Shown here in pieces: positions 19,129 through 28,501 of a DNA stretch of 64,000 nt. The DNA is from Renibacterium salmoninarum ATCC 33209. Lineage in GTDB: Bacteria; Actinomycetota; Actinomycetes; Actinomycetales; Micrococcaceae. Numbering within the stretch: position 1 is the first letter of the stretch; each line of letters begins with the position of its first letter. The notes under the pieces were generated by a model, which searched no databases, had not been told where the DNA came from, and saw nothing but the letters and a program-made list of their open reading frames with translations. Position numbers and translations under genes: made by a program. The stretch lies in NCBI RefSeq assembly GCF_000018885.1, contig NC_010168.1, positions 2,852,001 through 2,916,000 on the forward strand, read 5' to 3'.

Positions 19129-19312
19129 TTATTTTTCCGGCGCACTCTCAGCAGCGCCAGCCTGAGCTTGATTTCGAATCAACTCTTCTTCTTCGGTGAA
19201 ACGAAGATCATTGGCCTCATCCACGGCATCGCCTACCGCGTTAATAGTCCAGCTCAGGGTCAAATGTGGCGCCCGGGTTGACGATCGTTCCGTCGTCATT
19301 GCTGTCTGACAT
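19129..19312 (-). pseudogene. small acidic protein gene, frameshifted
   Basis: A strong AGGAGG site precedes the ATG at 19312. The frame encodes MSDSNDDGTIVNPGATFDPE, then stops at TAA after LDY. In the next frame the sequence continues sensibly as NAVGDAVDEANDLRFTEEEE and ends at a stop at 19129-19131. One extra base around 19243-19250 would explain the break. The intact product would be about 60 aa, acidic and probably cytoplasmic, of unknown function. Confidence 0.5.
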
Positions 19313-19378
19313 GATGCCTCCTAAGTTAGTGATACTTGAGGGCAAGCATAGGCCCACAGACTGTTCAGACCCTAACAT

Positions 19379-20302
19379 TTACTCATCGGCGAGCAGGTCA
19401 TCAAGCCAAAGCTGTGCCGAATCAAAAGCGTCATCGGTGGTATGCCTGGGAACCGTTGGGTACAAGGAGTCTGCGCGGGGATACGAGCCCATAAACCGAA
19501 TTTGCGGGCTGAGCCGGTGCAAAGCGCGTAGCGCGTCAGCCATCCGGGAATTCGCAATATGCCCCTCAGCATCAACACTGAAAAAGTAGTGGCCCAAAAA
19601 CTGTCCTGTTGGCCTGGACTCAATCCGGCTCAAGTTAACTCCGCGGGATGAGAACTGATCCAGAATCTCCATCAAGGCGCCAGGATGATCGGCAGGCAAA
19701 GGAATCGCCACCGTAGTCTTGTCCGAACCGGTGGCGGCCGGTAGCGGGCCAGGTCGGGAAACCAAAACGAATCTGGTCACCGCACCAACGTTGTCCTCGA
19801 TTCCTTCTACCAGGATTTCCAGTCCCAGTTGCTGTGCCACCAGCTTCGCGCAGATTGCCGCTTCATAAGCCGGAACGGGCACGGACAACTCGTGCGCTGC
19901 TGCCGCCGTTGACGTTGCCGGAACATATTCTGCTTCCGGAATATTTACGCCCGCCCAGATTCTCGTTTGCGCCCAAGCGTGTGGATGAGTACCAACGCGC
20001 TTTACCTCGCTAAGTTCAACCCCAGGCCGGGCAGCAAAAACAAAACTCACCGGAACAATAACTTCCCGAATGATCCGTAGTTCTTGCCCCGTAGCAATCG
20101 CATCCAGTGTTGCCGAAACTCCACCCTCAACAGAGTTCTCGATCGGCAACATCGCGGCGTCAACCTCACCTGAACGAACTTTCACCAAAGCAGCCGCAGC
20201 GCTGGTAGACGGCACTCGATTCGCCTTATCGACGCCTGGGACCTGCAACAGCGCCATCTCGGTGAAGGTGCCTTGCGGGCCCAAATAGGTGTAACTCTGC
20301 AT
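19379..20302 (-). CDS. pheA: prephenate dehydratase
   Basis: 307 aa; converts prephenate to phenylpyruvate in phenylalanine synthesis. The catalytic TRF motif is at residues 176-178 (NVGAVTRFVLVS). A C-terminal ACT domain follows (about 195-275) with the ESRP element for Phe feedback binding. Monofunctional, without a chorismate mutase domain, as usual in actinobacteria. ATG at 20302; only a weak ribosome binding site is visible. Confidence 0.94.
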   Translation of the reverse strand: MQSYTYLGPQGTFTEMALLQVPGVDKANRVPSTSAAAALVKVRSGEVDAAMLPIENSVEGGVSATLDAIATGQELRIIREVIVPVSFVFAARPGVELSEVKRVGTHPHAWAQTRIWAGVNIPEAEYVPATSTAAAAHELSVPVPAYEAAICAKLVAQQLGLEILVEGIEDNVGAVTRFVLVSRPGPLPAATGSDKTTVAIPLPADHPGALMEILDQFSSRGVNLSRIESRPTGQFLGHYFFSVDAEGHIANSRMADALRALHRLSPQIRFMGSYPRADSLYPTVPRHTTDDAFDSAQLWLDDLLADE

Positions 20303-20328
20303 TGATATATTCCGATCAGAGGATGTTT

Positions 20329-20661
20329 CTATCTAACGTTTGGCGGTTCGCCATTTTCCGAAACCATTGGCTTCTCCGCATCTTGCCAAGCGCCCATGCC
20401 ACCGATGACATTGAGCGCCGAATAACCCTGCGCATTGAGCCATTGCGTTGCGCGGGCCGAGCGGCCACCCGAGCGGCAGATCACATAGAGATCCTCATCA
20501 GGATCGAGCTCCTCGAAGCGAGTTGGCAATTCTTCGAGCGGAATGTGTACCGCTCCGGCAATATGGCCTTCATCCCATTCATAGTCCTCACGGACGTCGA
20601 GAATTTTCGTACCGTCATTTAGCTCAGTGACCGCTACATTTTCGAACTCGCTCATTGCCAC
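20329..20661 (-). CDS. rhodanese-like single-domain protein
   Basis: 110 aa, one rhodanese domain with the active-site loop CRSGGRSA (Cys62) and the structural motif LDVREDYEWDEGHI. Single-domain rhodaneses carry sulfane sulfur; the acceptor is unknown. It starts at GTG or at an ATG two codons later, with GGAAGG upstream. It precedes pheA by 26 bases and is divergent from the peptidase gene. Confidence 0.88.
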   Translation of the reverse strand: MAMSEFENVAVTELNDGTKILDVREDYEWDEGHIAGAVHIPLEELPTRFEELDPDEDLYVICRSGGRSARATQWLNAQGYSALNVIGGMGAWQDAEKPMVSENGEPPNVR

Positions 20662-20757
20662 GCTGCCTTCCGCTTTCTTCAGCCAGTTGAGGTTAGGCCC
20701 AGCTTATAGTGAGACGATCCACGCCTGAGAAACTGCATCGAAAGTGACGAGTCACAA

Positions 20758-21486
20758 ATGCCAGCTCTTGAACCAACTATTTTGGCTACCTCCGGTGGCT
20801 ACCGCGAGGGGCACCGCACCGAGCTTGAGCTCAGCGCGCTAGTGCAGTACGCCGTCGAACTCTCCGGTAGCACCGGCCGCGCGCCGAAGCTAACCCATCT
20901 GTGTACCGCATCCGGAGATCAACACGCCTTCGCTGGACGGCTTTCAGATGCCGCCCGCGTTGCCGGCTTCGAGCTGATCAACCTGAACCTCTTCGGCATG
21001 CCAAATGTCGACGACGTCGAGGCGCACCTACTGGATCAGGATGTGATCTGGGTAGGCGGCGGATCGGTAGTCAATCTACTTGCCGTCTGGCGTGCGCACG
21101 GCCTGGACCAGATCTTTCGACGAGTTTGGCAAGCAGGAGTTGTCTTAGGTGGCGTTTCAGCCGGATCGATTTGCTGGTTCCAAGGTGGGGCAACCGACTC
21201 ATTCGGACCAGAATTACGGGGCGTAACCAACGGCTTAGCCTTACTTCCTTATGGCAATGGCGTGCACTATGACTCGGAAGCTCGCCGCCGACCACTCATT
21301 CATAGCATGGTCGAATCGGGTGAACTGGCTGAGACGCATTGCACAAACGACGGCGTCGGCCTGCTTTATCGCCGCACAAAGTTGGTAGAGGCGGTCACTG
21401 AGACAGAGAAAAGGGGTGCCTATATTGTGCGCAATGTTGACGGAACCGTGACGGAAGAGCGATTGGAGCCGCGCTTTTTGAGCTGA
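20758..21486 (+). CDS. peptidase E-like protein (family S51)
   Basis: 242 aa. The nucleophile serine lies in GGVSAGSI (Ser134), preceded by VWVGGGSVVNL-like glycine loops, matching the S51 peptidase E fold. Family members cleave Asp-X dipeptides. Intact. It directly precedes a peptide-transporter gene, which may be functional context or coincidence. Confidence 0.85.
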   Translation: MPALEPTILATSGGYREGHRTELELSALVQYAVELSGSTGRAPKLTHLCTASGDQHAFAGRLSDAARVAGFELINLNLFGMPNVDDVEAHLLDQDVIWVGGGSVVNLLAVWRAHGLDQIFRRVWQAGVVLGGVSAGSICWFQGGATDSFGPELRGVTNGLALLPYGNGVHYDSEARRRPLIHSMVESGELAETHCTNDGVGLLYRRTKLVEAVTETEKRGAYIVRNVDGTVTEERLEPRFLS

Positions 21487-21559
21487 AATCGAGCGCAAAA
21501 CTTCGTCAGAAAACGCAGTCAATATGACAGGTTCCTGCCGTAGTGCCAAAATAGAGCAA

Positions 21560-22566
21560 GTGAGTATCAACACAGACAACGCCGTCACGCCTGAGAAACC
21601 AGCTGGCCGCACCTTCTTTGGCCAACCGTTCCCGCTTTTCAACCTATTCAGCATTGAGCTGTGGGAACGCTTCTCCTACTACGGCATGCAGGCCATCCTT
21701 GCCTTTTACATGTATTTCTCGCTCACCGATGGTGGGCTGGGAATCGATAAAATCACGACCACTGGCCTGGTTGGTTCGTACGGCGGCGTGGTCTACTTAT
21801 CCACAATTCTTGGCGCTTGGGTAGCCGACCGCATTCTGGGTTCGGAACGAGTGCTCTTCTTCTCCGGCGTGCTGATCATGGCGGGCCATATTGCGTTGAC
21901 CCTGATCCCCGGCGCCCTGGGGCTGGGAATCGGCCTGTTGCTAGTTGCGATTGGCTCAGGTGGGCTGAAAGCAAATGCAACCTCGATCGTTGGGGCCCTC
22001 TATAGCGAGAAAGACGAACGTCGCGATGCCGGGTTCTCGATCTTCTACATGGGCGTCAACACCGGTGGTTTCATTGGCCCGCTGATCACTGGCTGGCTCA
22101 TGAACGACTTCGGTTTCCACTGGGGCTTCGGTGCCGCCGCCGTCGGCATGGCACTCGGACTGATCCAGTACACCCTGAAGCGCAAGTCCCTGCCTGATGA
22201 AGCACGCGCCGTCCCCAATCCGTTGCCGAAGAAGCACCTTCCGCTGGTGTTTGGCATCGCCGTAGTCGTAGTGATCGTGCTTGCGGTACTTCTGGGCTGG
22301 ATCACCGCGGGGAACCTTAAATGGGTAGTCGTGACGGTAGTGGTAGTGGCTGCGATTGCCTACTTCAGCGTGATTCTCAGCAGTGCGAAAGTCTCCGGAA
22401 CTGAGCGCAGCCGGGGCTACTCATTTATTCCGTTGTTCATTGCCAGCGCGGCCTTCTGGTCGCTTTTCCAGCAGCAGTTCACCGTTTTGCCGATCTACGC
22501 AGACGAGCGCCTGAACCGCAGTCTGTTCGGCTGGGAGATGCCTGCCGCTTGGGTGCAGTCGATCAA
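21560..22566 (+). pseudogene. POT-family oligopeptide:H+ symporter, 3' end lost to the IS
   Basis: The first ~335 residues of a proton-dependent oligopeptide transporter (PTR2/DtpT type). The family signature ELWERFSYYGMQAI is near residue 30 and about nine transmembrane segments remain. The frame then runs into the IS end at 22567 and closes inside it, so the last third is absent. The family is normally about 470-500 aa. Start is probably GTG at 21560 or ATG at 21524. The missing end is not found on the other side of the IS. Confidence 0.85.
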
Positions 22567-22596
22567 TGAATCGCCCCGGTGTGTCCGGAGGGTTTC

Positions 22597-23540
22597 TCAG
22601 ACGATGAGCCTGTCGGCGGCTGCCGTGCTCTGGTAGTGATTGTAGTAGTGGTTTTCTAGCTCTACTGGTGGGATGTCTCCGCAGTACTGGTAGAGCCTTC
22701 GGTGGTTGTACCAATCGGCCCATTCAGCGGTGCCGATTTCGACTTCTTCTAGAGTCCGCCAGGGCTTGCCGGGTTTGATCAGCTCGGTCTTATAAAGCCC
22801 GTTGATGGTTTCCGCCAAGGCGTTGTCGTAACTATCACCCACAGAACCGATCGAGGGGCGGATACCGGCCTGGGCCAGGCGTTCGGTGAAGGCCAAGGAG
22901 GCGTATTGAGCCCCGGCATCGTGATGATGAATCACCCCGGAAATCTCAGCCCCGGCCCGTTCACGACTCCAGATTGCCTGATTAACTGCGTTGAGCACTA
23001 GCACGGTGTTCATAGAAGCACTCGCTGACCAGCCCAGGATCCTCCGAGAGTAAGCATCGATCACGAAGGCAACATAGACCCACCCGGACCAGGTCGAAAC
23101 ATAGGTGAAATCATCTACCCATAGCCGATCCGGTGCCGTTGGTGTGAAATCACGGCGGACCAAGTCCTTCGCTCGGGCCGCCTTCGAGTCTTTGATCGTG
23201 GTGCGTTTGACCTTGCCACGGACCGCACCCTGTATGCCAAGTAACCCCATGAGCCGTTCTACCGTGCACCTGGCCACCGGCACACCTTCACGGTTCATCG
23301 CCAACCAGACTTTCCTGGTGCCGTACACCCCGTAATTAGCGGCATACACCTTCTGGATCACGGGCTTGAGCACCTCATCACGTTGTTCTCGGTGAGATCG
23401 TGTTTTATCCACCCATTCGTAGTACGTGGACGGGGTGGTCTTCACCCCGTCCCAGTAAGCACCTGGCAGATCGACTCGACACCCCACCGCAATCCATTAT
23501 TCTCGCGGTGACCGGCATGGTCCTTGATGTATTTCACGAT
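22597..23540 (-). pseudogene. IS transposase OrfB (DDE integrase), frameshifted
   Basis: The main frame (22597-23487) carries the rve core: WVDDFTYVS (first Asp), HHHDAGAQY (second Asp) and SYDNALAETINGLYKTEL (Glu). The N-terminal part VKYIKDHAGHRENNGLRWG is encoded in another frame at about 23455-23540. Joining it to PSTYYEW needs one extra base near 23452-23455. A normal OrfAB fusion by -1 frameshift therefore cannot be made from this copy. Confidence 0.8.
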
Positions 23541-23862
23541 CAGTGTTGTGGCGGTCGAGTTCGACCGCGAAAAAAGCTGAAGCACTCCGAAGGATCGCGT
23601 TCGCCCGTTTCAGCTCAGCGTTCTCACGCCGTAACCGTTTCAGCTCGGCCGATTCCGTGCTCGTTGTTCCAGTTCTAGTACCAACATCGATCTCGGCTTG
23701 CCGGACCCATTTACGCACCGTTTCCGGCACACCCACACCCAAAAGCTGGGCAACTTTTTGCATCGCCGCCCACGCCGAAGACGCACCCTCCATCTCCGCC
23801 ACCATGCGCACCGTACGATCCTTCAACTCCTGCGGATACCGTGTCGTAGTTTTCCCTGCCAT
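23497..23862 (-). pseudogene. IS transposase OrfA (helix-turn-helix), 3' end shifted
   Basis: HTH transposase subunit with RYPQELKDRTVRMVAEMEG at the start and ELKRLRRENAELKRANAIL (leucine-zipper-like) before ASAFFAVELDR. In relatives OrfA ends just after ELDRP. Here the reading continues 15 residues in an unusual frame, consistent with loss of one G at about 23551 (CGGCC to CGCC). A TTTTTTC run at about 23569-23575 is a candidate slippery site. Confidence 0.75.
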
Positions 23863-23912
23863 GTCCTGATCCTCTCAAACAAGAAAGTCTCCGGACACAC
23901 CGGGGCGATTCA

Positions 23913-24699
23913 CACCCATAAAGATGGTGACTTTATCTCGCTCAATGATCTCTAAAGCCTTCGCTGGATCAAACCGCGGCAATAAGGTCAGCGAAGATCC
24001 GGTTCGTATTGCGGCGTTGAGTCCACAGGTCAGACCAAAGATATGAAACAGCGGTAAACCTCCGAAGATCACGTCATTTTCGTTGATCTTGAACATGCCT
24101 ACACTGACATCGCAATTGCTCAGCAAATTGTCGTGAGTTAGCTCCGCACCTTTGGGATTGCCGGTGGTTCCAGAGGTATAAAGTACGACGGCGGTGTCCC
24201 CGGCCGTCGTGTCGGCCATCGCTGGTAGCGCCTCCGTAGCGTCCAATAAAGTCATGAAATTTCCGTCAAGAGGCACTACCTCAACGGGTGTATGTCCTGA
24301 TTCATCCGCTGCCCTGGCCGCGCCGGCTTGAACCTCCTCAACCACTCCTTCCCAGGCAAAGGCAATTGAGGCGCCCGAGTTTTCCAGATGGAAAGCGACC
24401 TCACGCGATTTGAGCAAAGGGTTCATCGGTACGACGATCGCACCAGCTCGCAACGCGCCATAAAAAACAACTGGCATGTACGGCAAGTTCGGGCAGATGA
24501 GGGCAATTCGGTCGCCGCACCCCACACCTTTTGCGGCTAGCAGCCCGGCAAGTTTCTGACTGAGCTGATCCAGATCGGTATAGCTGAGCTCGACGTCGTC
24601 CATCTTGATAGCCGTGCGATCCGGAAATTTTTCCGCAGAGGAGGTCCAAATTGAGGCGAGGTTCATTGGCTCATTCGGAGCCACTACAACTTCATTCAC
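23913..24699 (-). pseudogene. AMP-dependent acyl-CoA synthetase/ligase, 3' half lost to the IS
   Basis: N-terminal ~262 residues of an ANL-superfamily ligase. The AMP-binding P-loop YTSGTTGNPKGAELTH is intact, with the following GGLPLFHIFGL. The sequence stops at DKVTIFMGV, exactly where the IS begins, so the C-terminal half with the catalytic lysine is missing. The GTG at 24699 with AAGGAG upstream is the best start; a longer frame from 24753 lacks one. Probably a long-chain fatty-acid or similar ligase originally. Confidence 0.85.
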
Positions 24700-24728
24700 C
24701 GCTAAGCTCCTTTGCAAGCGAGAGACGT

Positions 24729-24740
24729 TACTGATCAGTA
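24729..24740. promoter_or_regulatory. 12-bp palindrome upstream of the ligase remnant
   Basis: TACTGATCAGTA lies 30 bases before the GTG of the acyl-CoA ligase fragment. It is perfectly self-complementary, so it may be an operator for a TetR- or GntR-type regulator. No regulator is adjacent. A weak hairpin at 24762-24795 (ATTGCGC arms) follows the solute-binding gene. Confidence 0.25.
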
Positions 24741-24801
24741 GCTTAGCGTTCACTGCAGAAAATTGCGCTAACCCGACGCCGCCGCTTGGCGCAATCTCAG
24801 G

Positions 24802-25533
24802 CTATGCCAGGGCTGCCACAGTGGCCGATTGATTGGAGCGTAGAAGCGATTGCGCAATGAATCCGCTGCCTTTCAAATCTTCAATAAACTCACGCAGGAA
24901 CGCCACAGTTTCTGGCCGACGACTCTTACTAGTTCCGAGCGCTTGCTGGATTTCCATAAACCGCTCATCAAGTAATCGATACCCTGAATGCGAGGCGACA
25001 AATTCGGAAACGGGTTCTCTAATTCCCGCCCCCACTTCCAAGCCAAGGTTTTCAAAGACCTCAGTACCTTCTTCGTCGCGAACCACTTCAGCCCTTACTA
25101 AGCTTCGGCTCAGAAACAGGTCATAGGCCGATCCCTCTTTGACGCCGATCCGAACGCCGCGCTGGTCAACGTCCGCGAGCGAGGAAATCCTGGACTTTTC
25201 TGGCACCACATAGACTCCCTCAATCACCACGTAGGGTGCGGTGAAGGCTACTTCAGCCGAGCGAGCGGGATCAATCGCCAAGAAACAAATATCAGCTTGG
25301 CCCGAAGCCATCGCTTCAAAAGACTTCCTCGCCGCATCAAAACAGATCAGCTCCAGAGGAACCGTCAGCCTGCTAGCTAGCTCCCGAGCGATGTCCACGG
25401 CGACCCCCGTGGGGTGCCTAGCGGCTCCCTGGGCAAACACAGGGTTGCCCAAATTAATCGAAGCTCGTAATGAACCTTTTTGCGCCAAATAAGCGGAGAT
25501 CGAGACAACATCCATAGCAGCCAGTCTAGACAT
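24802..25533 (-). CDS. solute-binding-protein-like (SBP family 3) protein without signal peptide
   Basis: About 244 aa with the PBPb fold: GVAVDIARELASRL, then the ADICFLAIDPARSAEVAFTAPYV hinge region and GVRIGVKEGSAYDLFLSR. Such domains usually serve amino-acid ABC importers as exported lipoproteins. Here there is no signal peptide or lipobox with any available start (ATG 25533, ATG 25515 or TTG 25587), and no permease or ATPase gene is adjacent. It may be a cytoplasmic sensor or a decayed transporter component. Confidence 0.75.
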   Translation of the reverse strand: MSRLAAMDVVSISAYLAQKGSLRASINLGNPVFAQGAARHPTGVAVDIARELASRLTVPLELICFDAARKSFEAMASGQADICFLAIDPARSAEVAFTAPYVVIEGVYVVPEKSRISSLADVDQRGVRIGVKEGSAYDLFLSRSLVRAEVVRDEEGTEVFENLGLEVGAGIREPVSEFVASHSGYRLLDERFMEIQQALGTSKSRRPETVAFLREFIEDLKGSGFIAQSLLRSNQSATVAALA

Positions 25534-25590
25534 AGGCCCCAGCAAGCCTTTGACTAATATGCCACCTCGCCAAGCATGTATAGACAACTA

Positions 25591-25619
25591 TTGACAGGTG
25601 ACTCAAATCACTTTACGGT
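25591..25619 (+). promoter_or_regulatory. promoter of the SGNH hydrolase gene with CRP-like dyad
   Basis: TTGACA (25591-25596) and TACGGT (25614-25619) are spaced by 17 bases. Between them lies GTGA-CTCAAA-TCAC (25598-25611), the GTGA-N6-TCAC core of CRP/GlxR-type sites, placed where binding would block transcription. A second dyad GTTACT...AGTAAC follows at 25622-25637 in the leader. Assignment is by pattern only. Confidence 0.45.
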
Positions 25620-25685
25620 TTGTTACTGGCTAGTAACTTACTAGCTCTTATCTCTGCAGCATCCTTCAACGACGAAAGATTCACC

Positions 25686-26810
25686 ATGCGGAAAGATAAC
25701 CAAGCTCGCTTGCTGGGCGCCATTGCACTAACTGCCCTAGTCAGTTCGCAACTCTTTGGCACACTGCCCGCGGAGGCTACAGCAGCAGCTGGCCTACGCG
25801 CACCCGCGTCTTTCCTAAGCAATCAAAAACCATTGACCGGGCCGATCGACCGATATGTCGCAATGGGTGATTCCTATGCGGCGGGACCATTGATTCCCAG
25901 CACCCGAAGCTCTAATTGCATTCGCTCCACCAACAACTATGCAACCTGGCTGGCCTACAACCGCGGACTCGTGGGTTGGTCGGGCTGGATGAATGATCAA
26001 TTCCAGGACGTCTCCTGCAGCAGCGCAACCACCGATGCCGCAGCCAACCGTGCCGTCTTCAATCAAGCCAGCCTGCTTCCTGTCGATGAAGCACCCGAAC
26101 TTGATGCGGTGACCGCAAATACCAATCTCATCACCATCACGATGGGCGGAAACGACGAGGGCCTCTTTGACTCGCTAGTCAGCCAATGTCCTGCAGTAAA
26201 AGACCGAGCTCCGGAGGGTTCGCCGTGTCGTGATTTCTTTCGGACTAAAGACGGTCATGATCAATGGGAAGGCACTTTAGCTCGAACCCAGGACCGACTA
26301 AGCGATGTTCTGGCAGCTATTCGGCTAAAAGCCGCGCCAGGCGCCAGAATTCTTGTCGTCGGCTACGGCCTACGTTTGCCGGACGACGGGACGGTCTGTA
26401 GCGCGGTTGATATTGCCAAGGGCGACTACAGCTACCTTAACGAGCAATCATTCAAGCTCAACCGAGCCCTAGCTGCCGCCGCTAGAGCGCAACAGGTTGG
26501 TTTCGTGGATACCTATACCGCAACAGCCGGGCACACCGCTTGCGACCCGAACCCCTTTATTCAGGGATCTTCAACCAACATCTTTTCGGCGGTGTCGAAT
26601 CATCCGACCAAAGCAGCCATGGTTTCGACGGCGGACCTGATCGACCAGGTCTTACGCGGCAATGCTGCCGCCTCGCCGTCGCAACCAATTCCCATTCTGA
26701 CAGGAACCCTTGGTCAACCTGTCAGTAGTTCGCAAGCCGAGGTAAATGAGCAGCTGGCCGATCGGCTCAACAACTCAACCGCTGAAAACAGCTCCCTACT
26801 GCCAAAATAG
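25686..26810 (+). CDS. secreted SGNH/GDSL-type hydrolase
   Basis: 374 aa. The signal peptide (about 1-33) ends near PAEATAAA. Block I GDS is in YVAMGDSYAAGP (Ser63), block III is GGND (154-157), and a late His in VSNHPT serves as the catalytic base. Several cysteines probably form disulfides. The family contains esterases and lipases; Streptomyces-type SGNH lipases are a comparison. The start is the ATG before MRKDNQ, since the upstream frame is not signal-like. Possible exported lipolytic factor. Confidence 0.88.
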   Translation: MRKDNQARLLGAIALTALVSSQLFGTLPAEATAAAGLRAPASFLSNQKPLTGPIDRYVAMGDSYAAGPLIPSTRSSNCIRSTNNYATWLAYNRGLVGWSGWMNDQFQDVSCSSATTDAAANRAVFNQASLLPVDEAPELDAVTANTNLITITMGGNDEGLFDSLVSQCPAVKDRAPEGSPCRDFFRTKDGHDQWEGTLARTQDRLSDVLAAIRLKAAPGARILVVGYGLRLPDDGTVCSAVDIAKGDYSYLNEQSFKLNRALAAAARAQQVGFVDTYTATAGHTACDPNPFIQGSSTNIFSAVSNHPTKAAMVSTADLIDQVLRGNAAASPSQPIPILTGTLGQPVSSSQAEVNEQLADRLNNSTAENSSLLPK

Positions 26811-26853
26811 GCATCGCCTGGGCCACGTAATCAATGCAGCAGCCTTGCGCGGT

Positions 26854-28418
26854 TTAGGCGGAAGGAATTACCGGCAACAGCAAGTAGGAAGGCTGCTCGC
26901 CGCCGCTATGAATCCGGTGAGTACCGGCGAACACCGCTAAGTCACGATCAACTGGGTCGTTATGCAGGAATTCTGTTGGATCGTTTCGGTCGGCCGCTTG
27001 AAGCACTAGTCCCAAACGATGACCTTTGCCAAAGACCCTGCTTGTCGGCAAGATTTCCACGACCGCTGGAACTATTTCATCCGGCACCAAGAGCTCAGGG
27101 ACTTCGTGTCGGTGCATCGGACGGTACGGCAGCGATCGCTCTTCATCCCAAGCTCGATGCGAGAGCCGCAACCATCCGCGAGCTACCGGGTCACCTAATT
27201 GCCCCAAGGTTCCCTCGGACGTTACTTCCTTGCCTTGCTCGTCCAGATCAATGATGATGACAAAAAGATCCATATCTTGCGTGTCAGCACTGACTCAAAC
27301 GTAAAGCGCCGCCGGCCCGGTAATTTCGACATCGTGCTCAAATGGCGCAGTGAACAGCGTACTTCCACCAGCCGGCGCTGGGTAACTTGTGACAGCCGTT
27401 TCAGCCGGTGGCGTCGTATCGAGCGAACCACGAGCAACATCCAGGTGGGACTTCGTCCATTCAGTCCGCGCAATTGGCCATTCAGCCTCTGTTCGCTCAA
27501 AGGAACCATCGGGGCCGGAAATGGTTAGGCGAACCGGCGGTTCGTCCTGCCAAGCGGTCTCGTCTCCGGCCAGAAACCGATCAAAAAACCGCTTTTGATA
27601 TTCACGACCGTGTTCAGAGTGAAATGGTGCATAGTGGTTTCCCTCGTGGATTTCCAGCCATTTATCTGTTGAACCAGCAGCCAGGTAGCCCTCAATATTT
27701 CCGCTTAGGTGAAGACCGTAAGCTCGCCAATTCCCAGACGATAACAATGGCACCGTACTCTGAGACAAATCAAGATCGCGCTCCTGGTAATACTCGTCCC
27801 GGACCCGATGCTCACGCAGCTCTTTGGTGATGTCTGCGTTGCCAGCAATTGCAGTACGGGGGTTTGGCTCACCAGCCGTCAGTGAAGCCATTACTGAGAA
27901 TGCCACCGTGGTAGGCCCAATCACGGTAGATGTCCACAGCACCTTCCCACGGCACCATGGCAGCCAAGTGAGGCGGCTGCTTGGCCGCAACATGCCATTG
28001 TCCGATTGCGTAGTACGAGATGCCGAGTAAGCCAACCTTGCCGTGACTGCAACTTTGAACGCCGGTCCATTCGATAGCATCGTAGAAGTCGTCCCATTCT
28101 TGCGGCGAAAATAAAGCCATCCGACCAGCAGAATTCCCAGTACCTCGTTGATCTACTCGAACCAGTGCATACCCACGCGGCACCCACCAGTCAGGGTTTG
28201 GCGTCTCCCACGTCATGTATGGACCATGCTCCGCGATCGCCGCATATGCCTTCGGGTTGAAGTCCGAGAAATGAATATCTTTGCCATACGGTCCATGCAC
28301 CAGAAGAACCGAATGGCCCAGGTCCGGTTGGGCGAAAGAAATCTGCGCGAAGCACGACGCCGTCACGCGTTGTTACTGCGAGATCTTTTTCGATGGTCAA
28401 TGCTGTCTGAACTGGCAT
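26854..28418 (-). pseudogene. CocE/NonD-family alpha/beta hydrolase, broken by two frameshifts and one nonsense codon
   Basis: The gene is recognisable end to end but split over frames. Segment 1 (from ATG 28418) has TTRDGVVLRADFFRPTGPGP. Near 28313-28325 the frame changes to SVLLVHGPYGKD...GLLGISYYA (nucleophile Ser). At about 27869-27880 it changes again to PNPRTAIAGNADI. At 27295-27297 an in-frame TGA interrupts ALYV/VSADTQDMDLFV, after which the jelly-roll C-terminal domain continues to 26854. Intact it would be about 520 aa, an esterase or X-prolyl-dipeptidase-like enzyme. Confidence 0.85.
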
Positions 28419-28436
28419 GAGATCCCCACTTTCGTG

Positions 28437-28450
28437 TATCAATCGTGATA
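28437..28450. promoter_or_regulatory. operator-like dyad between divergent CocE remnant and FAD monooxygenase
   Basis: TATCA-ATCG-TGATA is a perfect 5-4-5 dyad in the 83-base gap between the two starts. The overlapping arms GTGTAT and ATACAC also frame the region 28434-28468. It may control both genes, but no regulator lies nearby. Confidence 0.35.
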
Positions 28451-28501
28451 TCAATTCCTTATATACACTAATTGACTATAACGACAAAGGAGCACCCAAC
28501 C

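Larger units (their letters stand above)
22567..23912 (-). mobile_element. IS3-family (IS6110/IS986-like) insertion sequence, IS994-like
   Basis: 1346 bp. The 24-bp terminal inverted repeats begin TGAATCGCCCCGGTGTGTCC at each end, with partial match further inward. Two transposase frames on the minus strand (OrfA, OrfB with DDE residues) are strongly reminiscent of IS6110 as I remember it; the R. salmoninarum element IS994 is described as IS6110-like. The flanks show no 3-bp target duplication (CAA left, CAC right) and belong to different genes. Confidence 0.9.
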
